64,000 nucleotides of DNA, from positions 62,001 to 126,000 of the forward strand of contig JADJWN010000002.1 of the NCBI GenBank assembly GCA_016716335.1, written 5' to 3'. Below the pieces are notes generated by a model that was given only the letters and a program-made list of their open reading frames with translations, searched no databases and was not told where the DNA came from. Origin of the DNA: Saprospiraceae bacterium. GTDB lineage: Bacteria; Bacteroidota; Bacteroidia; Chitinophagales; Saprospiraceae. The position numbers and the translations under genes were made by a program. Position 1 is the first letter of the stretch. Every line of letters begins with the position of its first letter. This document shows, piece by piece, positions 9,192-18,581 of the stretch.

Positions 9192-10238
9192 ATGAAATAT
9201 GATGTCGAAGACATAGGACAGCATGAAGGAAAAAGGATTTTGTATTTTACAATATCCTCCGACACAGGGCATAAATGGACACTCACCAACTTCGGAGGTA
9301 TCATACATCAGTGGTTTTGTCCTGATAAACATGGCAACACAGAGGACATTCTGTTGGGATGTGCTGATATTAAGGACTACATGGGTAATCACCCTTATTT
9401 TGGCGCTCTGGTAGGCAGATATGCCAACAGAATTGCCCTCGGGAGAATGACAGTCGAAGGCACTGTGTATCAATTGGCCACCAATCTCGGAAGACATCAT
9501 CTGCATGGTGGTAAGGAAGGATTCGACAAGAAAATCTGGGATGTGGAGATAAAGCAAAGAGATAAAGAAATCTGTTTGATCTTAAACTACTTAAGTCCTC
9601 ATCTGGAAGAAAATTATCCCGGCAATCTTTCCGTTCAGGTACGATACACTTTCAGCAATGACGGAAGTTTAATGATTGAATACGAGGCCATTACAGACAG
9701 GGCCACTCATCTGAATCTGACCAATCACTGCTATTTCAATCTCGCAGGTCAATCATCTGACACCATTCTGGATCACATGGTCCGGATCCGAAGTAAATAC
9801 ATTACAGAGACTGATGAAGAACTTATTCCTACCGGACGTTTGTTGCCTGTAGAAAATACGCCGTTTGATTTCACAGCGCCGGCGGCTATCGGTGACAGGA
9901 TTTTTCAGGAGGATATCTGTCTGAGGATAGGCTCCGGTTTTGACCATAACTTTGTATTGAATCCTCAGGACTTGAATCAGCCGTCAGCCACTGTGTTGCA
10001 TCCTGATTCCGGTCGTTTTATGGAGCTGTACACGGATCAGCCGGCAATGCAGTTTTACACCGGCAATCATCTATTGGGTGTGCCCGGTAAAACCGGTACT
10101 TACAGGAATTTTGCAGGTTTTTGTCTCGAGACTCAACATTATCCGGATTCACCCCACCATCCGGAGTTTCCATCCACACTCTTACTTCCTGACCGTACAT
10201 TCCGGAGCTACACAAAATACAGGTTATCTGTCCTCTGA
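9192..10238 (+). CDS. galM: Aldose 1-epimerase (galactose mutarotase)
   Basis: A cytoplasmic or periplasmic enzyme that interconverts the alpha and beta anomers of hexoses such as galactose. Family signatures seen are LTNFGGIIHQW, FGALVGRYANRI, HHLHGGKEGFDKKIW (active-site His), LNLTNHCYFNL (catalytic His), FDHNFVL and a final FCLETQHYPDSPHHPEFP. The length of 348 aa is typical. No signal peptide is visible, which favours the cytoplasm. It has no sugar-catabolic neighbours: the next gene is the nqr operon, which has its own promoter, so the two are probably separate units. Confidence 0.95.
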   Translation: MKYDVEDIGQHEGKRILYFTISSDTGHKWTLTNFGGIIHQWFCPDKHGNTEDILLGCADIKDYMGNHPYFGALVGRYANRIALGRMTVEGTVYQLATNLGRHHLHGGKEGFDKKIWDVEIKQRDKEICLILNYLSPHLEENYPGNLSVQVRYTFSNDGSLMIEYEAITDRATHLNLTNHCYFNLAGQSSDTILDHMVRIRSKYITETDEELIPTGRLLPVENTPFDFTAPAAIGDRIFQEDICLRIGSGFDHNFVLNPQDLNQPSATVLHPDSGRFMELYTDQPAMQFYTGNHLLGVPGKTGTYRNFAGFCLETQHYPDSPHHPEFPSTLLLPDRTFRSYTKYRLSVL

Positions 10239-10339
10239 AGTAAAAATCCCTGTTTTTCAATTATTTAGAATCATTCTAAATAAATTCAAAATTTATTTCA
10301 ACAAGCGAACAATTTTTCACCGTTTGTGTACAAGCTTGC

Positions 10340-10347
10340 TATATTTG
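10340..10347 (+). promoter_or_regulatory. Putative -7 element of the nqr operon
   Basis: TATATTTG lies 33 bases before the TTG start of nqrA at 10381. Its position just upstream of the signal-peptide-encoding start supports that start choice. The -33 element is not obvious. Confidence 0.5.
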
Positions 10348-10380
10348 CGCAAATTTTTCAAAACTTTAAATCTGCATGCT

Positions 10381-12015
10381 TTGAAAACAGTAAATACCTC
10401 GTTCATTTTATTGTTTTTTCTCATAAATTCAGATAATGCATTGTTTGGCCAAAGTTCAGCGGGAGGAAGCGATCTCACCTTTTATGGTTTGGTAGGTTTA
10501 TCCGCCGTGCTCCTGATTTGGGCGCTTTTATCCATTGCAGGAAACCTGATGAAAATTGAAGCGGAAAAGCAAGGTATAGACACTGTAAGAAACAACTTTG
10601 GTTTCTTGCCTGACCTCAGGGATATTTTTGGCAAACCAAGTCCTGCCCGCATTCCGGAGAAAAATTATATCAAACTCAGAAAAGGGCATGATATTTTGCT
10701 GGAAGGTGTCGCAGAACAAATATTGGAAACCCCTGAGGTTAACAGGTTTGCTGTGCGTCCGGGAGATTTTCACTACATGTCACCTATACCTAAGGTAGAA
10801 GTGGAGATAGGTGATGATGTGATGGCCGGTGATGTACTGTTTTATGACAAGAAAAGACCGGAAATTAAGTATGTCTCTCCTGTGAGCGGCGAAGTGGTAG
10901 AGATTCGCAGGGGTGAAAAAAGGTCTATTGAAGCAGTAGTCATTCTTTCAGACAAGAAAAATCAATATAAGGAATTCAATCCTCCCGCGATTGATTCTGC
11001 TGATCGTGAGCAGATAGTGCAATTTATGCTCGAGTCGGGAGTTTGGCCACTCTTAAACGAAAGGCCCTATGACATAGTGCCGGATCCTGCTTCAGTGCCG
11101 GATCATATATTCATATCAACTTTTGACACTGCCCCGTTGGCTCCTGATTTGAGTAAAGTTGTGCAAGGCAACGAAATTGCTTTTGCAAAGGGACTCGAGG
11201 TGCTGAGTAAACTCACCAATGGTAAAGTTATTCTTGGAATAGATGGCAGGAAGGGCCGCAATGTCTCCGGTGCCTTTTCAGGAGCAGAAGGCGTAGAAAA
11301 GTATTGGTTTGACGGACCACACCCTGCAGGCAATGTAGGTGTGCAGATCCACCACATATATCCGCTTAAACCGGGCAGAAAAGTGTGGACCAGCACGGTA
11401 CATGAAGTCATCACCATCGGTAGAATGTTTCTGGAGGGCAGGTATGATGCATCAAGATGGGTGGCCCTCACAGGTGCGGAACTTCATCAGACCGGCTATG
11501 TCAAAACTTATCAGGGTGCAAGCGTCAATGACCTGCTGAAATCCAATGTGAAAGAAGGTAAACAAAGACTGGTGTCCGGAGACGTATTGAGCGGCAGACA
11601 GCTTGGCGCAGATGATTTTCTCAGCTTCAGAGACGATCAGATCACGGTATTGAAAGAAGGAGATTATTATGAACTTTTCGGCTGGCTGTTACCGATTGAG
11701 CCCCGGCCGAGCGTATCAGGTACTTTTCCCAATTTCCTTTATCCTGAACACAGATTTGAAGCCAATACCAATACTCATGGGGAAAGAAGAGCTTTCGTTG
11801 TGTCCGGTTTGTATGAATCAGTGCTCCCGATGGACATTTATCCCATGCACCTGATGAAGGCTATAATGACCAATGATTTTGAAAAGATGGAAGGCCTGGG
11901 AATAACAGAGCTTTCAGAAGAAGATATTGCATTGTGCGAATTTGTCTGTGTCTCCAAGTCGCCCCTTCAGTCCATTCTCAGAAAAGGCTTGGATATCATG
12001 AAGGAGCAGTCTTGA
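10381..12015 (+). CDS. nqrA: Na+-translocating NADH-quinone reductase subunit A with N-terminal signal peptide and membrane helix
   Basis: A subunit of the Na+-NQR complex, which oxidises NADH, reduces ubi/menaquinone and pumps Na+. The NqrA core begins at about residue 94 (IKLRKGHDILLEG) and runs through RFAVRPGDFHYMSPIPKV, DVLFYDKKRPEIKYVSPVSG and the C-terminal CVSKSPLQSILRKGLD. Ahead of it is an extra ~93 residues: a signal-peptide-like segment (1-24, ending LFGQ) and one membrane helix (about 34-55, YGLVGLSAVLLIWALLSIAG). This topology would leave the core in the cytoplasm, as NqrA requires. TTG at 10381 is chosen because it begins the signal peptide and follows the promoter. Upstream ORF extension overlaps galM and is not used. 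An internal ATG at 10549 would lose the helix. Confidence 0.93.
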   Translation: MKTVNTSFILLFFLINSDNALFGQSSAGGSDLTFYGLVGLSAVLLIWALLSIAGNLMKIEAEKQGIDTVRNNFGFLPDLRDIFGKPSPARIPEKNYIKLRKGHDILLEGVAEQILETPEVNRFAVRPGDFHYMSPIPKVEVEIGDDVMAGDVLFYDKKRPEIKYVSPVSGEVVEIRRGEKRSIEAVVILSDKKNQYKEFNPPAIDSADREQIVQFMLESGVWPLLNERPYDIVPDPASVPDHIFISTFDTAPLAPDLSKVVQGNEIAFAKGLEVLSKLTNGKVILGIDGRKGRNVSGAFSGAEGVEKYWFDGPHPAGNVGVQIHHIYPLKPGRKVWTSTVHEVITIGRMFLEGRYDASRWVALTGAELHQTGYVKTYQGASVNDLLKSNVKEGKQRLVSGDVLSGRQLGADDFLSFRDDQITVLKEGDYYELFGWLLPIEPRPSVSGTFPNFLYPEHRFEANTNTHGERRAFVVSGLYESVLPMDIYPMHLMKAIMTNDFEKMEGLGITELSEEDIALCEFVCVSKSPLQSILRKGLDIMKEQS

Positions 12016-12060
12016 TGACCACTTACATTCCATTTAATCAAATTTGAATCGAAAATAACA

Positions 12061-13311
12061 ATGGGTTTAATTGATTTCTTTAAAAAGATAGAACCGGATA
12101 AGAAGAAGAGTCCCTTCCTTCATACGGCCTATGATGCATTCTTTACTTTTGCTTTTGCACCTAATACCGTCACCAGGGGCGGGGTGCATATCAGAGACGG
12201 GATGGATCTCAAGAGGCTGATGGTGCATGTGGTGATTGCAATGCAGTTGTGCTATCTGTTCGGTACCTACAATATTGGTCACCAGCACTTTGCAGCGGCC
12301 GGTATGTATCCGGGTTTTATGGAGGGGTTTCATCTGAAGCTGGCCCATGGTCTGATTCAGTTGCTTCCATTATTTATTGTGACGCATGTAGTGGGCTTGG
12401 GCATTGAATTCTATTTTGCTGCCAAAAAAGGGCACGCAGTGGAGGAAGGATTTCTGGTGTCCGGAGCTTTGATACCACTGATTATGCCACCGGACATTCC
12501 TCTGTGGATATTGGCTATTTCAGTGGCTTTTGCTGTGATCATCGGCAAGGAAGCCTTCGGGGGTACAGGTATGAATATCTGGAATATTGCCCTGTTGGCC
12601 AGAGTCTTTATATTCTTTGCTTATCCTACCACCATTTCGGGAGATGAGGTTTGGGTTTCCGGATATACTAAGCTCGCACCCGGCATGGCTGCAGACTATG
12701 GTTGGTGGCACACTTCTTTCTTCAATTCCATTTTCAGCTTTTTCAATCTTGATACTTTCAACACGGCCACAGTAGTTATGGATGGATATACCGGAGCTAC
12801 ACCTCTTGCCCTGGCATACCAGGGTGGATGGGACAGAGTTACGGAAGTCTATTCTGCTTCTCAGTTGCTTTGGGGCTCAGTTCCCGGTTCGATTGGAGAG
12901 ACTTCCAAGGTGCTGATCATTTTAGGTGCCTTGTTTTTGATTGTAACCAAAGTGGCAAGTTGGCGTATTATGGCAGGTATGGTAGTTGGAGGTATCGTGG
13001 GTACCTGGCTGCTCAACTGGTGGGGAGCTACACCATTCATGATGATTCCCTGGTATTATCAGTTTATCATGGGTTCATTCCTCTTTGCCATGGCATTTAT
13101 GGCCACGGATCCTGTGACTGCATGCTCTACTGACAAGGGTAAATGGATATACGGAATATTGATCGGTGTCATAGGTATGATCATCAGAGTGATGAATCCT
13201 GCATATCCGGAGGGTTGGATGCTGGCGATTTTGTTTGCCAATACTTTTGCCCCGACAATTGATCATTTTGTTTTAGATGCTAACATTAAAAAACGATTGA
13301 AAAGTGCATAA
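12061..13311 (+). CDS. nqrB: Na+-translocating NADH-quinone reductase subunit B
   Basis: A 416-aa integral membrane subunit of Na+-NQR that carries covalent FMN and riboflavin and forms part of the Na+ path. About nine to ten hydrophobic helices are visible. The motif GYTGATPLA contains the Thr (about residue 247) expected to bind FMN through a phosphoester bond. Other family marks are GTGMNIWNIALLARVF, IMGSFLFAMAFMATDPV and the C-terminal NPAYPEGWMLAILFANTFAP. It lies 45 bases after nqrA, and its end overlaps nqrC by 8 bases. FMN attachment needs ApbE, which is not in this window. Confidence 0.98.
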   Translation: MGLIDFFKKIEPDKKKSPFLHTAYDAFFTFAFAPNTVTRGGVHIRDGMDLKRLMVHVVIAMQLCYLFGTYNIGHQHFAAAGMYPGFMEGFHLKLAHGLIQLLPLFIVTHVVGLGIEFYFAAKKGHAVEEGFLVSGALIPLIMPPDIPLWILAISVAFAVIIGKEAFGGTGMNIWNIALLARVFIFFAYPTTISGDEVWVSGYTKLAPGMAADYGWWHTSFFNSIFSFFNLDTFNTATVVMDGYTGATPLALAYQGGWDRVTEVYSASQLLWGSVPGSIGETSKVLIILGALFLIVTKVASWRIMAGMVVGGIVGTWLLNWWGATPFMMIPWYYQFIMGSFLFAMAFMATDPVTACSTDKGKWIYGILIGVIGMIIRVMNPAYPEGWMLAILFANTFAPTIDHFVLDANIKKRLKSA

Positions 13312-14056
13312 TACTAACTATATCATCCGATTTGTACTGATCATGACTGTCATCGTAGCATTCGTGTTGTCTATGATGTACACCGGACTCAAATCAGTAC
13401 ACCAAACCAATGAAGCTGTGTACAACAAGAAAGCAATCCTTTCTGCAGTGGCGGCACAATTGGGTAAAAATATAAGCAAACTGTCCAATGCAGAGGTTGA
13501 AAATATTTTCAATACCCAGATTGAACAGAAGGTACTGGATATGTCTGGAAATGAACTTACTCCCGAGCAGATAAAAAGTGCCACAGGAGGCGTAGCCTCT
13601 ACTGCTGACAAAATTGATATGGGTAAAGAAATGAAGAAGCCCGAGGCTGACAGATTGCTTCCACTCTATATATTCAAAGCCTCTGACGGTAAGGTTTATA
13701 ATATTATAAGCGTAAGGGGCAAGGGACTTTGGGATGAGATCTGGGGTAATGTAGCTTTGGAAAGTGATTGGAAAACCATAGCCGGGGTGTCCTTTGATCA
13801 CAAAGGAGAGACGCCAGGTCTCGGTGCAGAAATCAAGGATAATCCGACCTGGGTCAGCCAGTTTACGGGTAAAAAGATTTATGCAGATGACGGTTCATTT
13901 ACCTCTGTCAGAATCATCAAGTCCGGCGCAAAAGATCCGGTACATGAGGTGGACGGTATTTCCGGTGCCACCATTACTGCCAACGGGGTGGATGAAATGC
14001 TGGAAAGGGGCCTCAAGTACTACGAACCCTACATAATGAAAAATAAAAAATCCTGA
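13304..14056 (+). CDS. nqrC: Na+-translocating NADH-quinone reductase subunit C
   Basis: A 250-aa subunit with one N-terminal membrane helix (about residues 6-27) and a periplasmic FMN-binding domain. DGISGATIT (about 217-225) is the FMN attachment motif, with Thr 225 as the expected linkage residue. KGLWDEIWG and DHKGETPGLGAEI are family motifs. Translation starts at GTG 13304, overlapping the nqrB end. The next in-frame ATG (13343 region, inside the helix) would cut the anchor, so GTG is preferred. Confidence 0.96.
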   Translation: MHNTNYIIRFVLIMTVIVAFVLSMMYTGLKSVHQTNEAVYNKKAILSAVAAQLGKNISKLSNAEVENIFNTQIEQKVLDMSGNELTPEQIKSATGGVASTADKIDMGKEMKKPEADRLLPLYIFKASDGKVYNIISVRGKGLWDEIWGNVALESDWKTIAGVSFDHKGETPGLGAEIKDNPTWVSQFTGKKIYADDGSFTSVRIIKSGAKDPVHEVDGISGATITANGVDEMLERGLKYYEPYIMKNKKS

Positions 14057-14077
14057 TCATTTATAAAATCATTGAAT

Positions 14078-14776
14078 ATGGCAGAAGTAAAAGTCGCTGA
14101 ACCCAAAGAATCCATTTTTACTTTTGGGAAGGCAGAGAGAAAACTGGTGACCGACCCTTTGAATGACAATAACCCGATTACTGTACAGGTACTGGGGATT
14201 TGCTCGGCATTGGCGGTAACTACCTTGCTCAATAAGGCCATCGTAATGGCAATTGCCGTGACATTTGTGACCGCTTTCTCCAATCTGTTTACATCCATGT
14301 TGAGAACCGGCATTCCCAAGCAGGTCAGGATGATTGTGCAGTTGGTAATAATAGCCACATTGGTTACTATTGTGGAGCTGACCTTAAAAGCCGTTAATTA
14401 TCCGATTTATAAAGAATTGTCAGTTTTCATCGGTCTGATTATTACCAATTGTATCGTTATGGGAAGACTTGAAGCTTATGCCATGGCCAACAATCCCTGG
14501 AAGTCTTTTCTTGATGGTATTGGCAATGGCCTGGGTTATGGTATAATCCTGATAATTGTAGCAGCTATCCGGGAGCTTTTCGGTAAAGGTTCGTTGCTGG
14601 ATTTTAAAATCATTGGTCCTACCGCTGATTATGTCCTCAACACTTCTGAAATCAGCTGGCTTGGATGGTACGCAAACAATAACCTCATGGTGCTGTTTCC
14701 TTCTGCCATGTTTGTGATTGGTATTGTTATCTGGGTGCACAGAGCCTGGAATAAGAAACTGGTAGATATTTCCTAA
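14078..14776 (+). CDS. nqrD: Na+-translocating NADH-quinone reductase subunit D
   Basis: A polytopic membrane subunit (232 aa, six helices), homologous to NqrE and to RnfE. Together NqrD and NqrE coordinate an Fe centre in the membrane through conserved Cys residues, and candidates are seen in LGICSALAVT and LIITNCIVMGR. GNGLGYGIILIIVAAIRELFG is a clear family signature. The start is ATG 14078; a TTG two codons earlier is not needed. A hydrophilic head of ~20 residues precedes the first helix. Confidence 0.97.
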   Translation: MAEVKVAEPKESIFTFGKAERKLVTDPLNDNNPITVQVLGICSALAVTTLLNKAIVMAIAVTFVTAFSNLFTSMLRTGIPKQVRMIVQLVIIATLVTIVELTLKAVNYPIYKELSVFIGLIITNCIVMGRLEAYAMANNPWKSFLDGIGNGLGYGIILIIVAAIRELFGKGSLLDFKIIGPTADYVLNTSEISWLGWYANNNLMVLFPSAMFVIGIVIWVHRAWNKKLVDIS

Positions 14777-14795
14777 TATTAATAGTCAATAAGCA

Positions 14796-15401
14796 ATGGG
14801 AGATTTAATTAATATTTTCATAAAGTCAGCCTTCATCGAAAACCTGGCATTATCATACTTTCTGGGTATGTGTTCTTATCTGGCTGTATCCAAAAGCGTA
14901 AAAACAGCTTTCGGTCTCGGATTGGCAGTAATCTTTGTATTGGGCATTACCATGCCGATGAACTGGATCATAAATACCTATCTTCTCAGTGAGGGAGGTT
15001 TATTCGGAATGGATCTTACTTTTCTCAGATTTATTCTGTTCATAGCGGTGATTGCTTCAATGGTGCAGCTCGTTGAGATGGTGGTAGAAAAGTTTTCACC
15101 TGAATTGTACAGTGCGTTAGGAATTTTCCTTCCCTTGATTACTGTAAACTGCGCCATTCTAGGTGGTTCATTGTTCATGGTATCTAAGGAGTATAATTTT
15201 TCACAATCTGTAGCCTTTGGTCTGGGTGGTGGTTTTGGATGGTTTCTGGCCATTGTAGCCATCGCTGCAATCCGGGAAAAAATGAAGTATTCGGCCGTAC
15301 CGGCACCTTTGCGTGGGTTGGGCATGGCTTTCTTATTGACAGGACTTATGGGAATGGCTTTCATGGGTCTGATGGGAATAGATCCGGCAGCGTTCAATTA
15401 A
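14796..15401 (+). CDS. nqrE: Na+-translocating NADH-quinone reductase subunit E
   Basis: A 201-aa six-helix membrane subunit paired with NqrD in inverted topology. Family signatures are SAFIENLALSYFLGMCSYLAVS, PLITVNCAILGGSLFM (conserved Cys in each) and FGLGGGFGWFLAIVAIAAIREKMKYS. It starts 20 bases after nqrD and ends 22 bases before nqrF, in the usual gene order. Confidence 0.97.
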   Translation: MGDLINIFIKSAFIENLALSYFLGMCSYLAVSKSVKTAFGLGLAVIFVLGITMPMNWIINTYLLSEGGLFGMDLTFLRFILFIAVIASMVQLVEMVVEKFSPELYSALGIFLPLITVNCAILGGSLFMVSKEYNFSQSVAFGLGGGFGWFLAIVAIAAIREKMKYSAVPAPLRGLGMAFLLTGLMGMAFMGLMGIDPAAFN

Positions 15402-15423
15402 TTCATCTAAAGAAACTTGAATC

Positions 15424-16749
15424 ATGTTATTAATGACATTATTTGCATACACATCTGTTTTGATTGCCATCCTGGTATTTACAGGTGTGATTTTGTCGCT
15501 TTCCATGCTGCTCATTTATGCCAGAAAGCGATTGGTACCACAGGGTGATGTCAAAATCATCATCAATGGAGACGAAGAGCATCCTATCCTTGTCAAGCCG
15601 GGTTCCTCACTGCTTGCCACGCTGGGAGACAATAATATTTTCCTGCCATCTGCATGTGGTGGCGGAGGCACCTGCGCTATGTGCGAATGCCATGTGTACA
15701 GTGGTGGAGGTGATGTTTTGCCTACAGAATTGAATCACCTTACCCGTAAAGAAGCAGCAGAAGGAATGCGTCTCGCATGCCAGGTGAAAGTAAGGGAGGA
15801 TATGAAAATCGGCATTCCGGAGGAGATTTTCGGTATCAAAAAGTGGGAGTGTGAAGTCGTTTCCAATTATAATGTCGCCTCATTCATCAAAGAGTTTGTG
15901 GTAAAATTGCCGGAAGGTGAAAGCATGAATTTTCAGCCCGGCGGTTATATTCAGATAGATGTACCAAAGATAACTGTAGATTATAAGGATATTGATATCA
16001 CGGCACATCCTAAATACCATGATGATCCCAAAAAGTTCCAGTCTGAATGGGACAATTTTAAACTCTGGAATCTCAAGATGGTCAATGACGAGCCCCAGTT
16101 CAGGGCTTACTCTATGGCCAATCACCCCGCTGAAGGTAGTATCATCAAGCTCAATATCCGTATTGCAACTCCGCCATGGGATAAAGCTAAAAATGACTGG
16201 ATGGCAGTAAATCCCGGGGTCTGTTCTTCCTATGTATTCGGATTGAAACCTGGAGATAAGTGCACGATTTCTGGTCCTTACGGTGAATTCTTCATCAAGC
16301 CTACTAAGAAGGAAATGGTGTATATCGGAGGTGGGGCAGGAATGGCTCCGCTCAGATCTCACCTGTTCCATTTGTTTCACACCCTCAAGACTACTGACAG
16401 GAAAGTTTCCTTCTGGTATGGTGGTCGTACAAGACGGGAGCTCTTTTACATTGAGGAATTCCGGGAAATTGAAAGGAATTTTCCCAATTTCAGATTTTAT
16501 GTGGCTTTAGATAATCCACTCCCTGAAGACAACTGGGTAGTGAAAGAAAATATCGATGCACCCGGTGATGGATTTAAGGGATTCATCATGCCGGTATGTG
16601 TCAAGGAATATCTTTCCAAACATCCTGAACCTGAAGAAGTGGAATACTACTTCTGCGGGCCTCCAATGATGAACCAGTCTGTACTCAAGGCACTGGATGA
16701 GCTCGGCGTACCTGAGGAAAATATCGCCTTTGATGATTTCGGAGGCTGA
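15424..16749 (+). CDS. nqrF: Na+-translocating NADH-quinone reductase subunit F
   Basis: The NADH-oxidising subunit (441 aa), the electron entry point of Na+-NQR. One N-terminal membrane helix (about 5-32) anchors a [2Fe-2S] ferredoxin domain with Cys 78, 84, 87 (ACGGGGTCAMC) and Cys 119 (RLACQ). A ferredoxin-reductase domain follows, with RAYSMAN for FAD, GPYGEFF, and GGGAGMAPLRSH and YFCGPPMMNQ for NADH. The C-terminal FDDFGG is standard. It is the last gene of the operon and is followed by a strong terminator. Confidence 0.98.
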   Translation: MLLMTLFAYTSVLIAILVFTGVILSLSMLLIYARKRLVPQGDVKIIINGDEEHPILVKPGSSLLATLGDNNIFLPSACGGGGTCAMCECHVYSGGGDVLPTELNHLTRKEAAEGMRLACQVKVREDMKIGIPEEIFGIKKWECEVVSNYNVASFIKEFVVKLPEGESMNFQPGGYIQIDVPKITVDYKDIDITAHPKYHDDPKKFQSEWDNFKLWNLKMVNDEPQFRAYSMANHPAEGSIIKLNIRIATPPWDKAKNDWMAVNPGVCSSYVFGLKPGDKCTISGPYGEFFIKPTKKEMVYIGGGAGMAPLRSHLFHLFHTLKTTDRKVSFWYGGRTRRELFYIEEFREIERNFPNFRFYVALDNPLPEDNWVVKENIDAPGDGFKGFIMPVCVKEYLSKHPEPEEVEYYFCGPPMMNQSVLKALDELGVPEENIAFDDFGG

Positions 16750-16783
16750 TACTAAAAGCTTAGCAACTTTTAAAAATTAAAAT

Positions 16784-16820
16784 AAGAGGAGTTTTTGCAA
16801 AAAGCAAGCTCCTCTTTTTT
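16784..16820 (+). terminator. Rho-independent terminator of the nqr operon
   Basis: AAGAGGAG (16784-16791) pairs with CTCCTCTT (16809-16816), enclosing an inner TTTTTGCAAAAA palindrome and ending in a T-run. Confidence 0.9.
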
Positions 16821-16882
16821 ATTTGTGTTATTTTTGGCATACAATTGTATTACTTCATCACTTTAATAGAGGTCATCCGCTC

Positions 16883-17173
16883 ATGAATTGGGAATTGCTC
16901 TGGACACTTTTTTATGGTGCTGTGTGCGGATATGTAGCCAGCCGCCTCATTGGTGGAGAGGGTTTTGGGTTGTTGGGCAATATCGTAGTAGGTATTATGG
17001 GAGGTTTCATAGGCCGTTATACTGTGGACCAATTGAAAATACCCTCTATGCATGGAATAGCCGGCAATTTTATCAGCACGGTAGGCGGAGCACTTATATT
17101 CATATTCTTTCTGGAATTGATCAAATATCTGATACGTAGCAACAGATCTCCTGCATCCAGACGTCGCCGTTAA
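16883..17173 (+). CDS. GlsB/YeaQ/YmgE family (transglycosylase-associated) small membrane protein
   Basis: A 96-aa inner-membrane protein with three hydrophobic helices and a basic C-terminus (RSNRSPASRRRR). GFGLLGNIVVGIMGGFIGRY is the family signature. Related proteins in enterobacteria are stress-induced, but their biochemical role is not known. The ATG at 16883 (MNWELLW) is chosen because it matches the family N-terminus. The reading frame stays open 60 bases upstream, but that part overlaps the nqr terminator region and is not hydrophobic in the expected way. It is convergent with the ATP-grasp gene, 2 bases away. Confidence 0.85.
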   Translation: MNWELLWTLFYGAVCGYVASRLIGGEGFGLLGNIVVGIMGGFIGRYTVDQLKIPSMHGIAGNFISTVGGALIFIFFLELIKYLIRSNRSPASRRRR

Positions 17174-17175
17174 TA

Positions 17176-18391
17176 TCAGCTGGTGGGCTTATCCGGGGCC
17201 GGAAGACTGGCATGGTACTCTTCCTTGATTCGATGCGTATAATTCTCAAGCAGTTCATGCACCCTCTTGTGACTTTCACTTCTCACAATCAGTCCGATAT
17301 GATGTTTTTTATGCAGATGCCATGCTATTTCCTTTTCATTGAATCCTGAATAGTCGGGTTCGGCATATCTGCTCAATGAAACGATAATGCCGGCATGATC
17401 CTTTCGCGTTTTGGGTACCGTATAATTTTTGCCAAGGAACCTTGCCGCTTCAAGTCTTGCCCACTCTGCCCACAGATTGAGACCGGTAGCCGCTTCTACC
17501 ATGTCTGACAAATGAGCACCTCCGACCCTCGAAGACGTTTCAAGAAAATAATATTCTCCGTCCTCATTGCATCTGATAAATTCTGTATGTGAAGCACTGT
17601 ACTGCATGCCAAATCCCTTCATCACTTTTTCATTCAGTTTTTTCAGTGCTTTGTCATCCTTACTTCCTTCCTCCACAGTAACAGACTTGAAAATACCTCC
17701 TCCGTGAGCTACTTCAAACGGAGTATCTACATATTGGCTGACCTTGGCAAACTGAACCTTGCCGTCAAAAGTCAGGGCATCTACATGATATACAGCACCG
17801 GGGGCAAATCTTTCCAGCAGATATTGATGTCTGTGACTGCCCAGGTGATGCAGATGTGCCCAAAGATCCTCTGCATTATATACCTTTTGATTCCTGTGGC
17901 TGAGGCCTGCATACGGGGTTTTACCAGCCAGGTGCCGGAACTGACTGCGTAAATCTGTGAATATCCTCATCATGAAACAGTGCTGTGAAGGCCGGTACAG
18001 GAATGCCTTCTTCCCTTGCTTTCAGGCGCATGGCGAGTTTGTCTCTGAAATATCTGGCCGTGGTATCTCCCATCCCTGGTATCCGGAAATACTCTCTCAG
18101 CATTGCCACATGCTCAACATCAAAATCATCCAATGCCACAAAGATGTCAAACTTTGTATCCCTCATCTTGTAGGCGAGGCCGTCTATGAGGTGATCCATA
18201 TTCCACTTGCCATGCTCATCTTCGTGCATATAGAAAGTTTCATCTATGCTCTCCCATGGCCAGGGGTCATTTTTCAATTTATCTGAAGTCAACAGGAATA
18301 CTCTGTTTCCATCGGCTTTCGCTGCTTTCAGAAAATCCTCTCCCTTAAAATATCTCGAAACACATAGCATTGTGACTGTATCCTTGCCCAT
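17176..18391 (-). CDS. ATP-grasp domain protein, two frameshifts
   Basis: A carboxylate-amine/thiol ligase-like enzyme of about 405 aa. The N-terminal part (18391 to about 17933: GKDTVTMLCVSRYFKG, VALDDFDVEHVAMLREY, DTTARYFRDKLAMRLKA) and the C-terminal part (from about 17889: YNAEDLWAHLHHLG, YLLERFAPGAVYHVDAL, VAHGGGIFKS, FLETSSRVGGAH) lie in different frames. A short third-frame bridge, WLVKPRMQASATGIK, carries the expected ATP-grasp Lys. Two missing bases restore one frame: one near 17932 and one in the T4 run at 17885-17888. Two compensating homopolymer-type losses argue for sequencing error. The substrate is unknown. Confidence 0.8.
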
Positions 18392-18581
18392 AATCAGAAT
18401 TTTGGTCTAAATGTACATATTTTGCCATTTATCTAAAATTTTTTAGGAAAATTCGCCCAAAGTGCGTCGGTTTGCATTAATTTTAGCTTGTATAAAACGG
18501 TAATGGTAAATAAAAGGACTGAAATCGCACCATCAGTCGTATTTTTCCGGTTCAAATTATAAATCATTAAAAATTTCGCTT

